The notes: generated by a model from the letters alone, not told the origin. 64,000 nt of DNA from Nymphaea colorata (GCF_008831285.2 NC_045147.1:10721427-10785426); one strand, 5' to 3'. Shown: positions 46,303-59,087, counted from the stretch's first letter. A program made the numbers and translations.

Positions 46303-49300
46303 TTATACAGGATTCCTGCATTTTGCCATTAACAAATGGTTTTCTGGTGATATGTCTGAAGAGACGTACTTCACAAGCTTTGCATCTTGTCCATGGTCCT
46401 GCAGCCACATGTATCTTCCGATGTCGATTATCTCTTTGCATATCAAGCCTAGCATTGCTCTATCCAAATCTTTCATGTTCTTCACCAACGATTCAACATC
46501 TGTTCCACGCAGGCCAGCATCATCACTGTGACACTCAAAGGAAACATATCAGAACAAGTGCTGTAGAAGCAAAAACGAACCTCAGAGGAGAAAAGTGGCT
46601 TATCAGTTTATTTGCTGGCTTTTTTTTTTTAATTTCATGGACAAACTGGGTATGTTCATAAATACCCTAGATTAGTAGATTAGCATCTGATAACAGCTTA
46701 GATTTGGAAGCAAAAATATGGATCAGGTTGTTACATGTTGGGCAGGTGTAAACCACGATCGATGACATCAGTGAGGGTAGAACCATGATCTGCATCCACG
46801 GCCCAGCTAGTAAACCATGTAATGGCATGGAAGTCTTCTTTTGTGACTCCTATGTTTCTTAGAAACTTTTTGTCTGCCGCAAATTGTAGGAAGCACTAGT
46901 CAATTCCATCAGTAGCTGCATTCCAATATAAAACTTGAACCAATAGGCGCTTAATGCGACAGTAACCACGTAGTTCATACAGAAGAAAAAAGGAAAATAA
47001 AATTAGAACTAGTTATGAGGAGAAATGAAAGCCAGGTGAAAAACTGTATTAAGTGGATGAGAAAAGAAGGCCATCTATGAAAAATGAAGTTTGATGCAGA
47101 CGGTTGTGATTGTATGACACATTTTCAAAGTGGTTATTTTTTATATCAAGTTATGAATAGTGAAATAATTCATCATAAAGTAGGCTCTAGTATCATCTCT
47201 GTACCAACAAAGAGTATAATCTTGGTTCATGTCATCCTAAGCAAAAAGGTATAGTTTACACTTTACTCCCATCAGCAATAAATCACTCATTCAGCAAGCA
47301 AGCTTCCAACACATTAAGATGAAGATATTTACTGATGTAAGACTTCCACTGGCAGAGGTGATGGCAGCAAGTTGCAAGGGCAAGGCCTCTCAGATTGCAC
47401 TTTGACAGAGACTGGACGGCTTTATTGTTATGATATTGTTCACGAAGGCAACATCTAAGCGTCAAATCTGTGGTCAGAGATAATGATTAGACAAGCAAAC
47501 TTGACGCTGCATCCAAGTTTTTTTATATAAATCAATCAAGAGATAACTCTTAAATAGGACAATAACCAACAGAAGAGTTTCAAGTAAACGAAAAGGTTGA
47601 AGTAGCAACCTGTAGCAGGTCCACAGAGATGCTTCCCTACTGCTAAGTATGGAACACAGCTCAAAGACTCAACAGCTTCCAAATTCAAATCCTCAACTGC
47701 AAATAATTTAAATTATTGACATGCTTAGACAGCTAGTGCTGCAAACATTTGGCTTAAGGACAAGAAAAATTCTTCGATGTCAAATGTCTCATGAAAAATT
47801 ACAAACTGTTCAAGTAACTGGTAAACTTGATGCCTCACAATTTCAAATGATGCTCATTGCATGACCAAATTGCAGAGAAAGTGATCAATCTAATCTTTAC
47901 CTCTTACAGAAATCTCAAGCTTCTTACTAACAATGACAAGCCTATGGCCAACAAGCAAAATTTTTGAAACAGAAAATCTATTTCATGTAAAGCAGAAAAT
48001 AGCAGAGAATTAAAAAGAAAAGAGACCCTATTTCTTGGCCATTTGAAATAGTCAGTTATCTTGCAGAACCTCCTGATAAAAGTTAGACATCCTGTAGCCC
48101 GTCTCATTGCTGCCAAGACATAGGAGAAGGGGCTGGAAGAGGAAGAAGCAAAAATGTTTCAATTCCACAGGAGGAACACCACTCAGATTTAAAAATGGAA
48201 AGGATAACAGCGACATATGGACAAGTGCATAGAAGAAGTGTCTGTCATCAGTACCTAAATAGTTAAGGGAAGCAAGTACAGCTGTGTTAGTTGCATAGGA
48301 AGAACCAAAACTTGAGCAATGAAAGGAGGTCTTGTGTACAGGAGAACAAAGAAACTATTGTAACTTCCAGAGGCTGTTAAATAAAGGGAACTATTCGTAA
48401 GAGGAACTTGACCCCATAAAGAAAAGAGGTCCATGTTTCTCCCCAAACCAGAATAGACAGGGATTCCCGATACAGGTGAAGTTCAATAAAAAGTTTTCAA
48501 TTTCAGGTTGAGCTTTCTCTAAATAGAAAATTGTCTGAGAGCTTTTCCAAAAAGATGCTTCGCTTTGCGAGGATTGTCAACTTTCCATCCTACTGATGCT
48601 TGAATTTTTCTGAGAAAAAACCATAAAGTTACCTGACGCTAGAAATTTCAAATCAAAAGATACTGACTAATTTTAGTCAGAACATCACTTGGAAAGGATA
48701 GTGATATATGGAACTTTGAACTAAATAACTACAGAAAGGACTAAACCAGTTATTTTAACAGGCCAAAGCTTTTAGTGATTAAGCCACTAGTCTGTTTTCT
48801 TATAGTGTTTAGATTCTTGAACCCTCTAGAGAGACTAGCGTCCATGGTGGAGAAAATTCGTTTCAAATGAAGTTAGAGACACCAAAATGACTTCTTTAGC
48901 CAAGACTGCAAGATCAAACATGATCCAGTAATAAATCAAAATGTCGGCAATATATAACAGAGGGTGATAAACAGCCAAACACAATAACAATGAGTCATGC
49001 AACTGTAAACTCAAAGCCACATAAAGTCATAAGCATTTATAAACTCTTCAAGACATGATATGAACCTACTGCTGCATGTCTATTTCTATCAAGCATATCA
49101 AAAGCCAAATAATTTATTGACCAAAACCAACTTACAAACATAAATACTTGCCCTTCAAAAAATTATTTGGCATAGTAGAATAACATGATCTTACTGTCAA
49201 TCCTTAAGCGTTCTAGAATCACATCTTGTTCTTGTCGTAAACTTCGATCAGCCTGAGTGTTGCAGATCAAATATTATTTTTCAGTCCATACAGATTAAGT

Positions 49301-49860
49301 GAAACTGGTTCAAGCATACAAGACCAGGATAAACTAAATAATCACAGTAATGCTAAAGGAGCACAGGTAAGGAATGATATAGAGCGTTTAGTGTAAAAAA
49401 TGTTCTTTAACACTTGTAGGTAGATCCGGACAGTTCATCAAACAAAAGGCTTGGTAATGACGGCTTCTCACACTTTTGTTTCCTCTAGAAATCTTTTTAT
49501 TAGAACACAGTCCTGTGGTGTTTCTTATTCATGAAAAATAAAGTGTCCAAGGAATTACTGCCCAAAATTCTACATGAAACACAAAGTCCTGTGGTCAAAA
49601 TTTCCAAAGGACCGAGGAGTCCATGTTCCACTGTCTCCTCCCTTGCTGGAATTGCTAGAAAAAGTCTGCAATCAGAACTGAGGATGGTTTTTTGGAGTTA
49701 GCTCACCCTCAGGGGATTGCGACCCTTTGTCCTGGCCATTGTAGCATGTGTGTCGCCTAGGGCATAAGGGGCATGATGACTTGATGTCATCCTCACCTTC
49801 CTCTGGCTTATCACCGGCATTATGTTCAGGGTTCCAAACTCAATGGTGACAACTAAACAC

Positions 49861-49894
<34 letters not shown>

Positions 49895-50019
49895 CCTTAT
49901 GGCACAAGCTGACGACAGCCATGCACCACCCGTATCCGGGTTCCAAAAGGCACCCCTCTCTTTCAAGAGGATTCACGGCATGTCAAGCCCTGGCAAGGTT
50001 CTTCGCTTCGCATCGAATG

Positions 50020-50054
<35 letters not shown>

Positions 50055-52775
50055 TAATTCCTTTGAGTTTCATTTTTGCAAACATAGTTCCCAAGCAGGA
50101 TACTTAACGTGTTAGCTACAACATTGCACGGGTTGATATGTGCAGTGCCTAGTATCCATCAGCTAAACATCCTCAGTTCTGGGAACCACCATCACTTGTT
50201 TGTGCCTTAAATAGTCCATTGGGAAACTGAAAGGAGAGATTAGAGCAACCGAACATTGTTTTCGCAAATCACATAATCTTTATATGAAAACGACATTCAT
50301 AATAAAAGTCTACATACTCATCCAAGAAAAGATATTGATAAGGACATAAATGGACTAGAATATCATGAATTCTTCCTCCCCTAGTTAAAACAGATGACAT
50401 GCTTTAAGGTGAGAGTAACAACCTTCAATTTATAAGATCTCCTCTCAACTAAGAAAACTTTCTTGATGTTGTAGCAACTTGTAAGCATATGAGTCAAATA
50501 TCCTCTTCCTGCTCCAAACTCAACAACTGCAGGAGTGGTTGAATGGCTTTCAGATGAATCATTGTGGCCTGGTTCTAATATTTCTGGTCCCGCTGGCATT
50601 TGCAATAACCCAAACTTTTCCATGTTCCCTAGAATAGATGCCTGCTGCAAAACATGCTTTTCTTGGAAAGGCAATGCTCTACAATGATTAAAACAAAAGG
50701 AAACGCAGCCCATAATTCAGAATTCCAGTTACTAACAGAGCAACTGGTTACCTTAAAAAACTAAGAATAAATACATCTATTTGCTGCAATCCTAATGATC
50801 TCAGACAATAAACACAGTTGATTGCATCAAGAATGAAACTGAACCAAGATGCAAGAATTGACAAATGATCGTGATTAATGATGAACAGGCTCAGAACACA
50901 TACTGTTTCAACTCTTTCTTCAACCATCTACTACAAGCTTCAGGCATCACACTTGAGACCTCAATATTTAGAAAGATAGCCTGGTGTATTGATTTTATTT
51001 TACTCAGGAGTGCCAAAAAGTCAGCTATGGACATTTTATATATTGCATGTCGCTTCATGTCTGACGTGATAATCAAATCTCCAGAAGATATAACTGACAG
51101 CTCATTGCCTTCACTATCTTCCAATAGAATGTTATATTCAGAAGAGATGCTCTCGCTGGCATTAAATGTGCATGGAACTGGGTCAGAAAGAGTTGCATCT
51201 CCATCCTCGTCCTCGACTCCAGCATTAATACCCTTCGTGTAAAATGACTGACTTTTCAAAGCTAAGACTTGCTTGTATAATGGACATTTTCTCGTATGGG
51301 CTTCTAGATTCTCTAGCAGGATGAAGCTGCAAACATGCACATTTAGTTCAAAATATACCATGGAATAACATAATAAAAACTGAGGAATAAGATTTGAACT
51401 CTTTAATGAAAGTGAAAATAGTAATAAATGAACAGAGTATGAAATTGTTGAATCACAATGGATTAAGCAAACAACAGAAAATGACCTAGAAGTTGGATGT
51501 TTCAAACTTGCAATTACTCAAATGACATGCTCTGAACTATTTCTTACGATACCATGCAATCACACAGTCGGACATGAGACAAGTTTCATACAGCATTGTA
51601 AAGGTCACAATAATGAGGACAATTAGGCATGTCCATACATGCGAATTTGCGAACTGACACTGTATGAAAATCTTAGGCTGAACCAACAGAAACAGAATAT
51701 CAACTCAAGATTCAAATTCATCACAGAAATTTTCTGTAAAACACTCACATTCACATGCATGAAACAATCAGATTAAGATGAAATCATCAAATCTAAATGA
51801 CAACATTCAAAAGAGAAGACAAGTATGGAATGAGAAATCAACACGACATATGGAAATGGTAAAGTTAACACAGAATTGTCTGCTTCCAACAATAGTTTAA
51901 CTATGTCTGAACGTGAGAACTGTGTCATGAACCCCATCGTGACACAGAGAATCATTTTAAAATTTTAAAGGCATATCAACAGCGTTGTCAAACGTGTCTT
52001 CATGATATAGATGCAAGACAAGACAACCCTTTCCCTCTCTGTTTTCTCTTCACCCAGAAATTTATCCCCGGGATATGCCCGAGTCTAATATTTATGCCTC
52101 GGTCGCATGAACTTATTTAAGTACAAACATCTGCAGATGTGCTTGTTTAGCAAGTTAATATGGCGGTAATAGCAAACATGCAAGAGCAGCAAGACAACAC
52201 ATCACACGCTAAAGAATATAACATGCTTTGAATGTCCATAAAAAACTAAACAAAAAGGTAATTGAACATGAGATGAATAATCTCGAAACAACATTTTGAA
52301 AACGAACACCAGCAAATAGATTCCTGGGAAATTTCAATAGTTAATCAAAATGACGAAACAATACATAACGTCCAAACTAAGAGAATGCTATTCGACAGAC
52401 AACACAAAAGCCAGCGAGAAACCTAAAGCCATCACAACAGTTCCAGCAATAAGTACGCGGGGCTGATAGCTAAAAGAAATCACATAGCCGGAAATTAAAC
52501 TTTTCCAAAATAAAACTCAAAAGGGTGCATAGTTCCTAAGCTTCAACATCGCCTATAATGAGAAAAAAGCCCAAAAGCAAGACTCCGGACTCTCACAGCT
52601 TACATGATAAAGTGGAACGCGAAACGAAAAACAGTAAGTTCAATAAAGAAATTGAAGGTCATACTGAGAAGGATCAATCGGGCAAGGGACACGGCGATCT
52701 TCGGTCTTAGGGTTGTGATTTCCACAAAATCTGAGCAAAGAAAATCAACCAGTAAGAGACGAAAGGAGCTATGTA

Positions 52776-52830
<55 letters not shown>

Positions 52831-52908
52831 CTGGGAGCCCTTCAGGGTAGAGTTGGCACAGAAACGCTTCTTCTTGGTGAGGAAGAAGCTGCAGCGGCCA
52901 TCCTCCAT
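46303..52908 (-). CDS. TRM13: tRNA:m4X modification enzyme TRM13 (tRNA 2'-O-methyltransferase), 9 exons
   Basis: Exons in coding order: 52832-52908, 52665-52730, 50904-51326, 50423-50678, 49195-49252, 47610-47696, 47333-47467, 46735-46873, 46303-46525. All introns are GT-AG; 1464 nt, 487 residues. The start MEDGRCSFFLTKKKRFCANS is the TRM13 CCCH finger (Cys6, Cys17, Cys28, His31). A CHHC finger follows (Cys42, His48, His58, Cys62: CPIDPSHFILLENLEAHTRK). The methyltransferase domain has SAM motif I VVEFGAGRGYL (about 240), KKVFLVERRSYKLK, and YLAVGKHLCGPATDLTLRCC (about 308 on). Near the end come EDFHAITWFTSWAVDADHGS and the last word SPENHLLMAKC. In yeast and human, TRM13 adds a 2'-O-methyl group at position 4 of some tRNA acceptor stems. 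Length fits the family. Intron 4 contains plastid DNA. A (GA)n tract abuts the intron 1 donor. Parts of this gene were copied to 17.8 kb and 58.5-62.7 kb. Confidence 0.95.
49666..50160 (-). pseudogene. Plastid 16S rRNA fragment in TRM13 intron 4
   Basis: About 495 bp match the complement of chloroplast 16S rRNA. Landmarks in order are TTAGCTCACCCTC, GCGACCCTTTGTCC, GGCATAAGGGGCATGATGAC, CTAAACACGAGGGTTGCGCT, CTCTCTTTCAAGAGGATTC and CCACCGCTTGTGCGGGCCCC, ending at CCTAGTATCCATC. The rRNA sense is the minus strand, as for TRM13. The sequence differs from the plastid gene at many sites, mostly C-to-T or G-to-A at former CpG sites. It is an old nuclear insert of plastid origin (NUPT), not a working rRNA. 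The plastid form was compared from memory; a mitochondrial source fits the CCTAGTATCCATC end less well. Confidence 0.9.
52781..52829. repeat. (GA)n microsatellite next to the TRM13 intron 1 donor
   Basis: About 24 GA units. On the TRM13 strand the array reads CT-rich and begins within the donor GTATCTCTCT, so it forms the 5' half of the 101-bp intron 1. Confidence 0.95.
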
Positions 52909-54499
52909 CTCCCCCCCACCCTCTCTCACACGCACGCGCGGGCGACTGGGGGCCTGCGCTCGCAGCCTTCTGGGCTTTCGCCGTTTTACATTAAGGCGCC
53001 AACTTTTGAGCGTATATTCCAAATAACCCTCCACTTTCTGGTAATTGTGGTAAACCTGGGGATTATGGATCGACGCGAATCGGTCCGTATCGGGCCATTT
53101 TCCATTTTTCTCATTTAAAAGTAACAAATGCTTGAAAAATAATAAAAAAGTAACTACTTATCAAAATACCATCTTAACAATGTGTGTCTTGGATTGTTTT
53201 TCTTTCGAAGAAAATGTTTTGTTATTTTAGAACACATGGTTATACTTTGTATTAGAAAACGGGCATATTTATACACTTTTTATAAGTAATAGTCATGAAC
53301 TTGGAACTCAAGCTGCGCCACAAATGACTGAGTTTGAGCAAACTCAACTTGGGAAGAGGTTGAGTTAAAACAATGGGAGGCACATGTCTTAGGAGTGTAA
53401 TAGTATCGATTCATCGAGAAAAACTGTACCTATAGGATAGAGATAAATTTCACATAGTACTTTTGATTTAAAAATCAATCTATTGATGTTGTACCCTTGG
53501 TTCAATGAGAAAAGATCAGTAGTATCAAACCCATGAGATTTAAGGAATGATGGAAGAGAATAAAAGAAAAAAAAGGTACATATCTACATAGATAGAAGAG
53601 AAGATGGATGGATAAATAGCAAAACAACCTTTAATAATCAGATGAACCGTACTATAGACATGAAAGAGTTGAACTCAGACAATGGATGCTTATTGTCCTA
53701 ATTCTTGCAGACAGAATCCCACTGGTCAGGTTCACTTATGAGCATTTTAATTCATCTTTCTTATACAATAAAGAAGAGCAGATTCACATATAAGTATAGC
53801 TTTAGTAAATAAAAAAATACTTCCTGACACAGACGATCCCTCAAACCAATCCTTTGAATGAAGTAAAAGTGTAACAAACAATGTTGACATGTTTAGTTTT
53901 ACAACTTATTCTCTTGGATCCTAACTTGATGTCCCGTGGAACACGTGTAGTTGAACATATACTCTTGAATATGTGAGACAAGGACACATAATATAGCTAT
54001 CAGATGCTACCTTAGAGGTCAGATGGCATTTCTTAACAACAGTGCTGCATTAGTGTTCCATAAATGTGATGTAATTCTTACATTACAAAAAACATAACAT
54101 TCCTGTTGCCAAACGCCCTCTTGGCAGTTAATTAATGGGTATAACATTCACTAGTGGCACACAAAATGTAACTAACCTAGTAATGCAGGAACCTCAATTG
54201 AGCCCATCCACATAAGTATGTCTGAAATTTTGTGTAGCCTGATTGAGCCCTGTTTCATATTCATGTCTACAATCCTAATAAAGTTTTAGCCCATTTCATC
54301 AATGTTTGGATCACACAACCAAGTAGATAGTGATATATGTGGTATAGGTCTATACTAATGAAGAGAGATACCCTGAAGAGGATGAATCCCCTCCTCCCTT
54401 CCTCATATCCTTGGGCTCTATGATTGCTTTATGATTCAGTGAAGGTACAATCATCAACTAAAGTGTCGCGCAATTATTATTTACAGTTTAAAGGAATAA

Positions 54500-54565
54500 C
54501 ACCTATGAGAATCGAATTGACGACTGAACTTTTACCAATCTACCAATCGGGCCAGCTATACTACA
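54500..54565 (-). mobile_element. Possible tRNA-derived SINE head
   Basis: The minus strand reads TGGCCCGATTGGTAGATTGG (like a pol III A box). About 30 bp on it reads TCAATTCGATTCTC (like a B box, consensus GTTCRANNC). The spacing fits tRNA-derived SINEs. No body, tail or target duplication was identified, so the call is weak. Confidence 0.35.
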
Positions 54566-56624
54566 CCGTTCGGTGCAAGTATAGGTCAATACTGATAGCA
54601 TACATCAAGACGTATATAACCACAATTTTGGCCATGTTATTGTAGGCAGGAAGACTTTTAATTGTAACTGGAGTACACTGACTACCAAAAGAAAGTCGCT
54701 AGTTGTGGGTGGCTTAGTAGAGCGGGAAGACACTTTACTACCAAGAAATTGAAGTCACCATTGTTTTCCTCAACAGACTGATAGTTTATTTAAGAGAATA
54801 ATAACGCAGTCGCAAATTATAGTTTTTTTTTTTTACTCTGATTTGATCAATACTCATTTTTATCTCCTCTCATTCTAAAAAGACTGAAGCATAGATACCT
54901 CTCTTTGAAGTTAACTATCTCGATTTTAACTAAATTAGGGGTTGCATGATTGGCACGTATATATGTATGCAACCAAACGGTTATTGTGTTATGTATGCAA
55001 CCTCTCACATATGCAGCCGACTGAGGATAACTGAATGATTATATGCATATGCAAACAACTATTAATAAGCAACAACAATATAAAAGAGCATATTATCGTC
55101 TTGGCATTGCTTCTAGCTTATAAACATTTACTAAACATTACCCAACACACTATATAATAAAAAAATCACTTGAATTCAATCAGAAGAACCTATAAACAAT
55201 CAAAAATTAAATAAAAAAAGGAAATTAAAAGGACTATGACTTTCTTTATAGCGGTCTACTTGGAGACACAATGGCACACTATGATGAAAATTGGAATCTC
55301 GCAACAAGAAAGAAAGTATGCTATGTCAGAAGCAAGAGTATCAAGAAAAAAAAAACTAATCTATTTAACAAATATGTTAGAAAAAATAAAAAAATGAAAG
55401 GAAGGCGAGAGCTGCTAGGAAAGAATGTTGGTTGTCCTCATTTTCTAAGAGACATGCCAAGAAATTGGCGGTTGTTGAAGAAAAGTTCGTTGGAGGGAGG
55501 GTTAGTTGGACATCACCCTAAAAAGTGCCGGGAGACTGAGGCTCTTTGTTTAGTTGGTCAGCGCGGGGTAGAGCAGTCTGGTACTCTCAATTCTATTACA
55601 CTTTGAAGAAGTCTGGCTTCTTCCTTGAACATCCGTCGCACTGCTTCTCCTCACTAGCCTCTGGAAGACAACGTTGAACTCCCATATTTTGGCTTCTAGC
55701 CCTCGCCTTTCCAGACCAATTGTGAAGAGGTGGGGGAAGAAAAAGAAGAATCGGCGCGCCTACAACAATTGTTCATTTTTGACGGGCGAGTAGCTTTCCC
55801 TCCACAAGACCAAAATTTTACTTGTTTTATATAAAAATTTTAAAAAATAATGTATTCGACTTAATCAAAATTTAAAAACTTGAATTCCACTCCCCTTATA
55901 AAAGTTTCCTGGCTTTGGTCTGAGTGAAAGAATTAGCCCAAAGCCAAGTGTTAGCCCAACCACAACCGCTTGATCCCTTGTGTTCAGTAGCATGATTAAA
56001 CACATTGCTCGATGCTTCGAACACTTGGATGGAGAAATCCAGGAACCCTTATTAATATATCCTCAACAAAAATTTCGAAAAGATGTATTAATATTAATGT
56101 ATTGAGTTGCCAAAGTGATGACTATTGTTATCCAAAAATGATTCAATGTGAAGATTAAAATGCTCTTTAACCGAGCCGAGCAACTTGAGCAACGAGCCCA
56201 ACAACTTGAGCTTTGTTAAACCTCGGCTCGTGGTCGAGATCGAGCCAGTTCTTCTTTTGTTAAACGAGCCGAGATCGAATCGATGGTTCCACACTTCCAC
56301 TCGACCATTTTTTCGAGTCGAGTTCAAGGCCATTAAACGCAGTTCTTTTGACTCGTATCAGCTCGGGAAAACATTGTGGGTGAAAAGTAACACGAATGAA
56401 TCTATTTATTGTTTTCTTCATTGTTTCATCTTCATTTTTCCGTTTTTTTCTCTCTCTCTTCATGTCTTTCATCGTCTGATGGCGACGAACTCCTTGGATC
56501 GGCACCGACGCCCGGCGATCGGTGGAATTGGGATGGCAACCAGGCTGCAACAACGGTGCTCTTGTCTCCTCTCTCTCTCTCTCTCTCAATGTGAGAAAAC
56601 AAGGTTTCTGAAAACCCTGAGCGC

Positions 56625-56860
56625 AGACCTCGCTCGAGTGAAACCAGCAAGGGTTTCTGAAACCCACAGACTCCTGCTCGAGCGAATGTCCGTTTTTTCT
56701 CTAACCTCATTCGAGTGAGGTATGTTCTCCCTCAAACCCTCGCTCGTGCAAAGGTCTGTTCTCTCTTTGACCCTTGCTTGAACGAGGGGCTGTTCTTCCT
56801 CAAACCCTCGCTCGAGTAAGGTTTCATCTCCTTTGAGGGTGTCTGGAACCCTGTTCGAGA
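56625..56860. repeat. CTCGCTCGAG-type minisatellite
   Basis: A degenerate unit of about 50 bp with the core CAAACCCTCGCTCGAG and then TCTGTTCTCCCTC is repeated four or five times. It is non-coding and reads partly open only by chance. Confidence 0.65.
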
Positions 56861-57226
56861 GGGGGTTTCAAAAACCATCGAACGAGTGTTTTGGAAACTG
56901 AAACCCGTTCTAGATTTTCAGGCTTTCAACTGGATCTGAAGACCAATTTTTTTTTTCAAAGATTTTTGTAACATATGATTGTTCCTTCCCCTACATTTCG
57001 CTAACAAGGAGTGTGGCCCGGACAGTGTGCCCCTCGGCAGCAAAGTTTCCTTTGTGGGAACTACGGGTTTTCAAGCACTTAGATTCTTTAGAGACATGAC
57101 CATTGCTAACAAGCGACACCTATATGTCAAAAAAAAAAAAGTAGAGTTAGAGATGTTTTTCTCATTCTGCTACAAGCTATAAATTGGCAATGGAGAAGAT
57201 AAAAAGAGAAAGTGCCGGAGTAGTAC

Positions 57227-57478
57227 CCTGACGAAGCAGTCGTGGAAATGCATCCTGAGCAAGCCGGCTGGTGCGCCGGATTCACGAGCAACGGCCTTGG
57301 CGACGGCCTGCCGCACCACTGCTTCAGCCGAAGCGCAGGTCTGCTTATAGTAATCGACGCGCAGCCCGTGGTGCCGAGCTAAACCAGCCCAGGAGGCCGC
57401 CCCTATCAGCAGGCAGCAGATGAGTACCAAGCTCCCGAGCAAGACGGGACGGGCATGTGGGGAGAAGTCGCCGGCCAT
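57227..57478 (-). pseudogene. Class III peroxidase, orphan first exon
   Basis: From the ATG at 57478 the exon encodes a secretory signal ([19 protein letters not shown]) and the mature start [20 protein letters not shown]. It ends with [10 protein letters not shown] and a GT donor at 57226. The last word contains the distal haem-pocket Arg and His; the QTC Cys and the HDC Cys are the usual disulphide partners. The plant class III peroxidase intron 1 sits exactly after this motif. Exons 2-4, about 240 residues with the proximal histidine, are not found anywhere down to TRM13 at 52.9 kb. The gene therefore seems truncated. A very long first intron is unlikely because TRM13 occupies the space beyond. 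The exon is GC-rich and undamaged, so the loss may be recent. Confidence 0.85.
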
Positions 57479-57541
57479 GGGTGGAACTGGGTAGGATGTT
57501 TGTCGAAGCGCTTGCCTTTCTCTGCATGCAAGCGATCGTTT

Positions 57542-57549
57542 GATTTATA
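57542..57549 (-). promoter_or_regulatory. TATA box of the peroxidase exon
   Basis: The minus strand reads CCTATAAATCAAACGATCGC about 65 bp upstream of the ATG at 57478, a good plant TATA position. The promoter seems to survive although the gene body is gone. Confidence 0.6.
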
Positions 57550-57714
57550 GGACAATGAGGTAAGGTTCTATTAGTCCGTGCAGAATTGCTATACCTAATC
57601 TGTCATTTTGCCACATTTATTATATACCGGCGAAACTCTGGCTCTGTCCTGTTGTGCCGAATTTCTATACTCTACCAATAAAAATTTGTCCGACCTCATT
57701 AGTCGTTACAACGA

Positions 57715-58337
57715 AACAGCAACAAATTTTTATTTGTTTTTACGTACTACTTTAAAAATAGCAATTGACATTACTGATCAAACAACAACAAAATTTTTAT
57801 TTATTTTTATATACCTCTTCAAAAATGACGAACCAACCACAAATTTTTTATTTATTTTTATATATCCCTTCAAAAATGAGAATTGACATTAGCAGCAACT
57901 AAATTTTAATTTATTTTTATATACCCCTTCAAAAATGAGAATATGACGAAGCAACAACAAAATTTTTATTTATTTTTATATATCCCTTCAAAAATGAGAA
58001 TTGACATTAGCAGCAACAAAATTTTTATTTATTTTTATATACCCCTTCAAAAATGAGAATTGACATTAGCATATTGACGAAGCAACAACAAATTTTTTAT
58101 TTATTATTATATACCCCTCTAAAAATGAGAATCGACATTAGCATATTGACAAAGCAGCAACAAATTTTTTATTTATTTTTATATACCCATTCAAAAATGA
58201 GAATTGACAGACTAACGAAGCTACAACAAAATTTTTATTTATTTTTATATACTCCTTCAAAAATGAGAATTGACAGACTGACAAAGCAACAACAAAATTT
58301 TTATTTATTTTTATATACTCCTTCAAAAATGAGAATT
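57715..58337. repeat. Minisatellite of about ten 55-75-bp units
   Basis: The unit contains ATTTTTATTTATTTTTATAT, then ACCCCTTCAAAAATGAGAAT and TGACATTAGCAGCAACAAA. Unit length changes along the array because short pieces (for example ATATTGACGAAG) come and go. The last units happen to stay open on the plus strand, giving the artificial repeats MRIDRLTKQQQNFYLFLYTP. I do not regard this as a gene. Confidence 0.93.
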
Positions 58338-59074
58338 TCTGTGAGAGAGAGAGAGTCATCCCAAGGAAAAGGACGGAGGACTAAACTCTGCTTTTTTTAA
58401 AACTGCTCCAACTTTTTTGTGCATATTAACATATCTTGAGAATTTTACCTATTTTACAAAATGCAGCAAATTTTTTTAGCTTTACTCAATTTTACCAATT
58501 ATGGTTGAACAAACATAATTTTTAACAGAAAATATATTTCATGCACATCATAATACAAAGATCATGCTAGTGAAAGTAGCAGCGAAATAAAAATAAGAGA
58601 AACCCATTTCTTGTGGCCATTTGAAATAGTTAGTTGTCTTGCAGAACCTCCTCATAAAAAGTTAAACATCCTGTACTTCATCTCATTGCTGCCAAAACAT
58701 AGGAGAAGTCAGAAGTGGCTGGAAGAGGAAGAAGCATATGTGTTTCAATTACACACGAGGAACACTACTCAAATTTAAAAATGGACAACTATAACAGTGA
58801 CACTTGGACAAGTGCATAGATATTTAAGGGAAGTATAGCTGTGTCAATTGCATAGGAACAACCAAAACATGAGCAATGAGAGGATGTAAATCTTGGGTAC
58901 AGGATCACTTCTATTGACGTTGAGGTGGTTTTTAGAATATTAAAGAACTGTAACTTTTTGGTTTATATTGTAATTTTGTTTTGTACCTTAATTCTCCCCT
59001 TAAGTAAGGGTTAGGGTAAGTGATCAATAACAAGTTGGACGTGTTTTTTTCTCTCTCTTTCTCTCACGGCAACA

Positions 59075-59087
59075 TGGTATCAAAGAC
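59075..59087 (+). other. Copia primer-binding site
   Basis: TGGTATCAAAGAC directly follows the LTR end ACA. It is close to the common copia site TGGTATCAGAGC, which pairs with initiator methionine tRNA. One or two bases differ. Confidence 0.8.

Larger units (their letters stand above)
52909..57226. other. Intergenic, scattered repeat debris
   Basis: The first part is the TRM13 promoter region. No other gene is seen. A second tRNA-like scrap (GTGGCTTAGTAGAGCGGG, then AAATTGAAGTC) lies at about 54708-54760. A CGAG/CTCG-rich stretch lies at 56165-56340. Confidence 0.5.

Noticed and set aside
49866-50115. Small ORFs of 63-64 codons
   Set aside because: They are translations of the plastid 16S rRNA insert.
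49666-50160. Bacterial contamination as the source of 16S sequence
   Set aside because: The piece lies inside a coherent plant intron, has plastid-type landmarks, and shows CpG decay expected of nuclear inserts.
52604-53127. 175- and 140-codon ORFs
   Set aside because: Both run through TRM13 exons 1-2 and the (GA)n tract; the spliced exons explain the conserved parts.
57715-58337. CRISPR-like array
   Set aside because: The repeats have no unique spacers of constant size, no cas genes are present, and the context is a plant nuclear genome.
58053-58400. Repeat protein of 115 residues
   Set aside because: It is the minisatellite read in one frame. Unit lengths vary, including non-multiples of three upstream, and there is no sign of selection.
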